Below are positions 6,401 to 6,617 of a stretch of DNA of 6,617 bases, one piece after another. The stretch comes from an uncultured Victivallales bacterium. Its GTDB lineage: Bacteria > Verrucomicrobiota > Lentisphaeria > Oligosphaerales > JAFGRS01. The stretch's first letter is position 1. The number at the start of each line of letters is the position of its first letter. The stretch covers positions 1 through 6,617 of the forward strand of contig CAILKC010000255.1 of the NCBI GenBank assembly GCA_903834675.1, read 5' to 3'. Under the pieces are notes generated by a model, which made no database searches, was not told where the DNA came from, and saw nothing but the letters and a program-made list of their open reading frames with translations. A program made the translations under genes and the position numbers.

Positions 6401-6480
6401 CTTCCTACCGTCCTGTCACGAAAGGTAACACAGGAAGGGGTACGGTGCCTGCGGCCCGTTACCCGCAACGGCCGCAGGGC
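6401..6480. promoter_or_regulatory. Cluster of inverted repeats upstream of the propeller gene
   Basis: The non-coding stretch 6334-6617 contains no convincing gene. Within it, CTGCGGCCCGTT (6449-6460) pairs with AACGGCCGCAG (6467-6477) through a 6-base loop with a single bulged C, giving an 11-bp stem. Next to it, TCCTGT (6411-6416) pairs with ACAGGA (6430-6435), and competing arms CTTCCT (6401-6406) and AGGAAG (6432-6437) share the same right side. No T-run follows. These could be operators or a structured 5' leader. I could not find a convincing -35/-10 pair here. Confidence 0.35.
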
Positions 6481-6617
6481 GCAGGTCAGTTCCGTAGGGG
6501 CTTCTGTTTCGATCGTCTCCGCGTCCGGCGAGCAAAACGGGTCACTTGACTCTTGGGGGAGACTTCCGGCGGGACGTGTCGCGAATGCCAGACGCCGCGG
6601 AGCGCTGAAAGCGCGGC

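Noticed and set aside
6295..6549. 84-codon plus-strand open frame in the upstream region
   Set aside because: It starts inside the propeller gene, is Arg-rich, and shows no ribosome binding site or domain.
6602..6614. GCGCT-GAA-AGCGC hairpin at the right edge
   Set aside because: The stem is 5 bp in very GC-rich DNA, lacks a T-run, and its context is cut off by the window end.

Overview
The window is GC-rich bacterial DNA. Every supportable gene lies on the minus strand, so the genes run from right to left. Gene content suggests an environmental bacterium of the Planctomycetes/Verrucomicrobia/Lentisphaerae type or a neighbouring phylum such as Armatimonadetes or Hydrogenedentes. The pointers are a GH36-like enzyme of the 'ASGGRRID' kind, an uncharacterised TIM-barrel glycoside-hydrolase-like protein, and a B-box zinc finger fused through one membrane helix to a PQQ-type propeller. 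This placement is inference from protein style only. No rRNA, tRNA, CRISPR array, transposase or phage gene is visible.

Layout, in transcription order. Positions 6617-6334 are non-coding and contain several inverted repeats. A 631-residue membrane protein follows (6333-4438): zinc finger, one transmembrane helix, then a propeller. A 185-bp gap (4437-4253) holds a two-tier hairpin just before a strong ribosome binding site. A three-gene cassette then begins: a small VOC-superfamily protein (4252-3842), a 537-residue TIM-barrel glycoside-hydrolase-like protein (3845-2232), and a GH36-like alpha-galactosidase (2184-133, or 2235-133 if a GTG start is used). The VOC and TIM-barrel genes overlap by the four bases GTGA. 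Positions 132-1 are non-coding and contain two perfect copies of a 56-bp unit.

The last three genes look like one transcription unit for intracellular handling of an alpha-galactosyl or related glycoside, since neither enzyme has a signal peptide. The TIM-barrel protein may act on the same substrate or its backbone, and the metal-type VOC protein may transform a released sugar or other small molecule. These joint roles are inferred from gene order. The propeller protein precedes the cassette but is separated from it and has no evident sugar-metabolism role.

No established new system is demonstrated. The points most worth a second look are the uncharacterised TIM-barrel family and its coupling to a VOC protein, a Cys-to-Gly change in the GH36 galactose-binding motif, the zinc finger-membrane-propeller architecture, and the 56-bp perfect tandem repeat.
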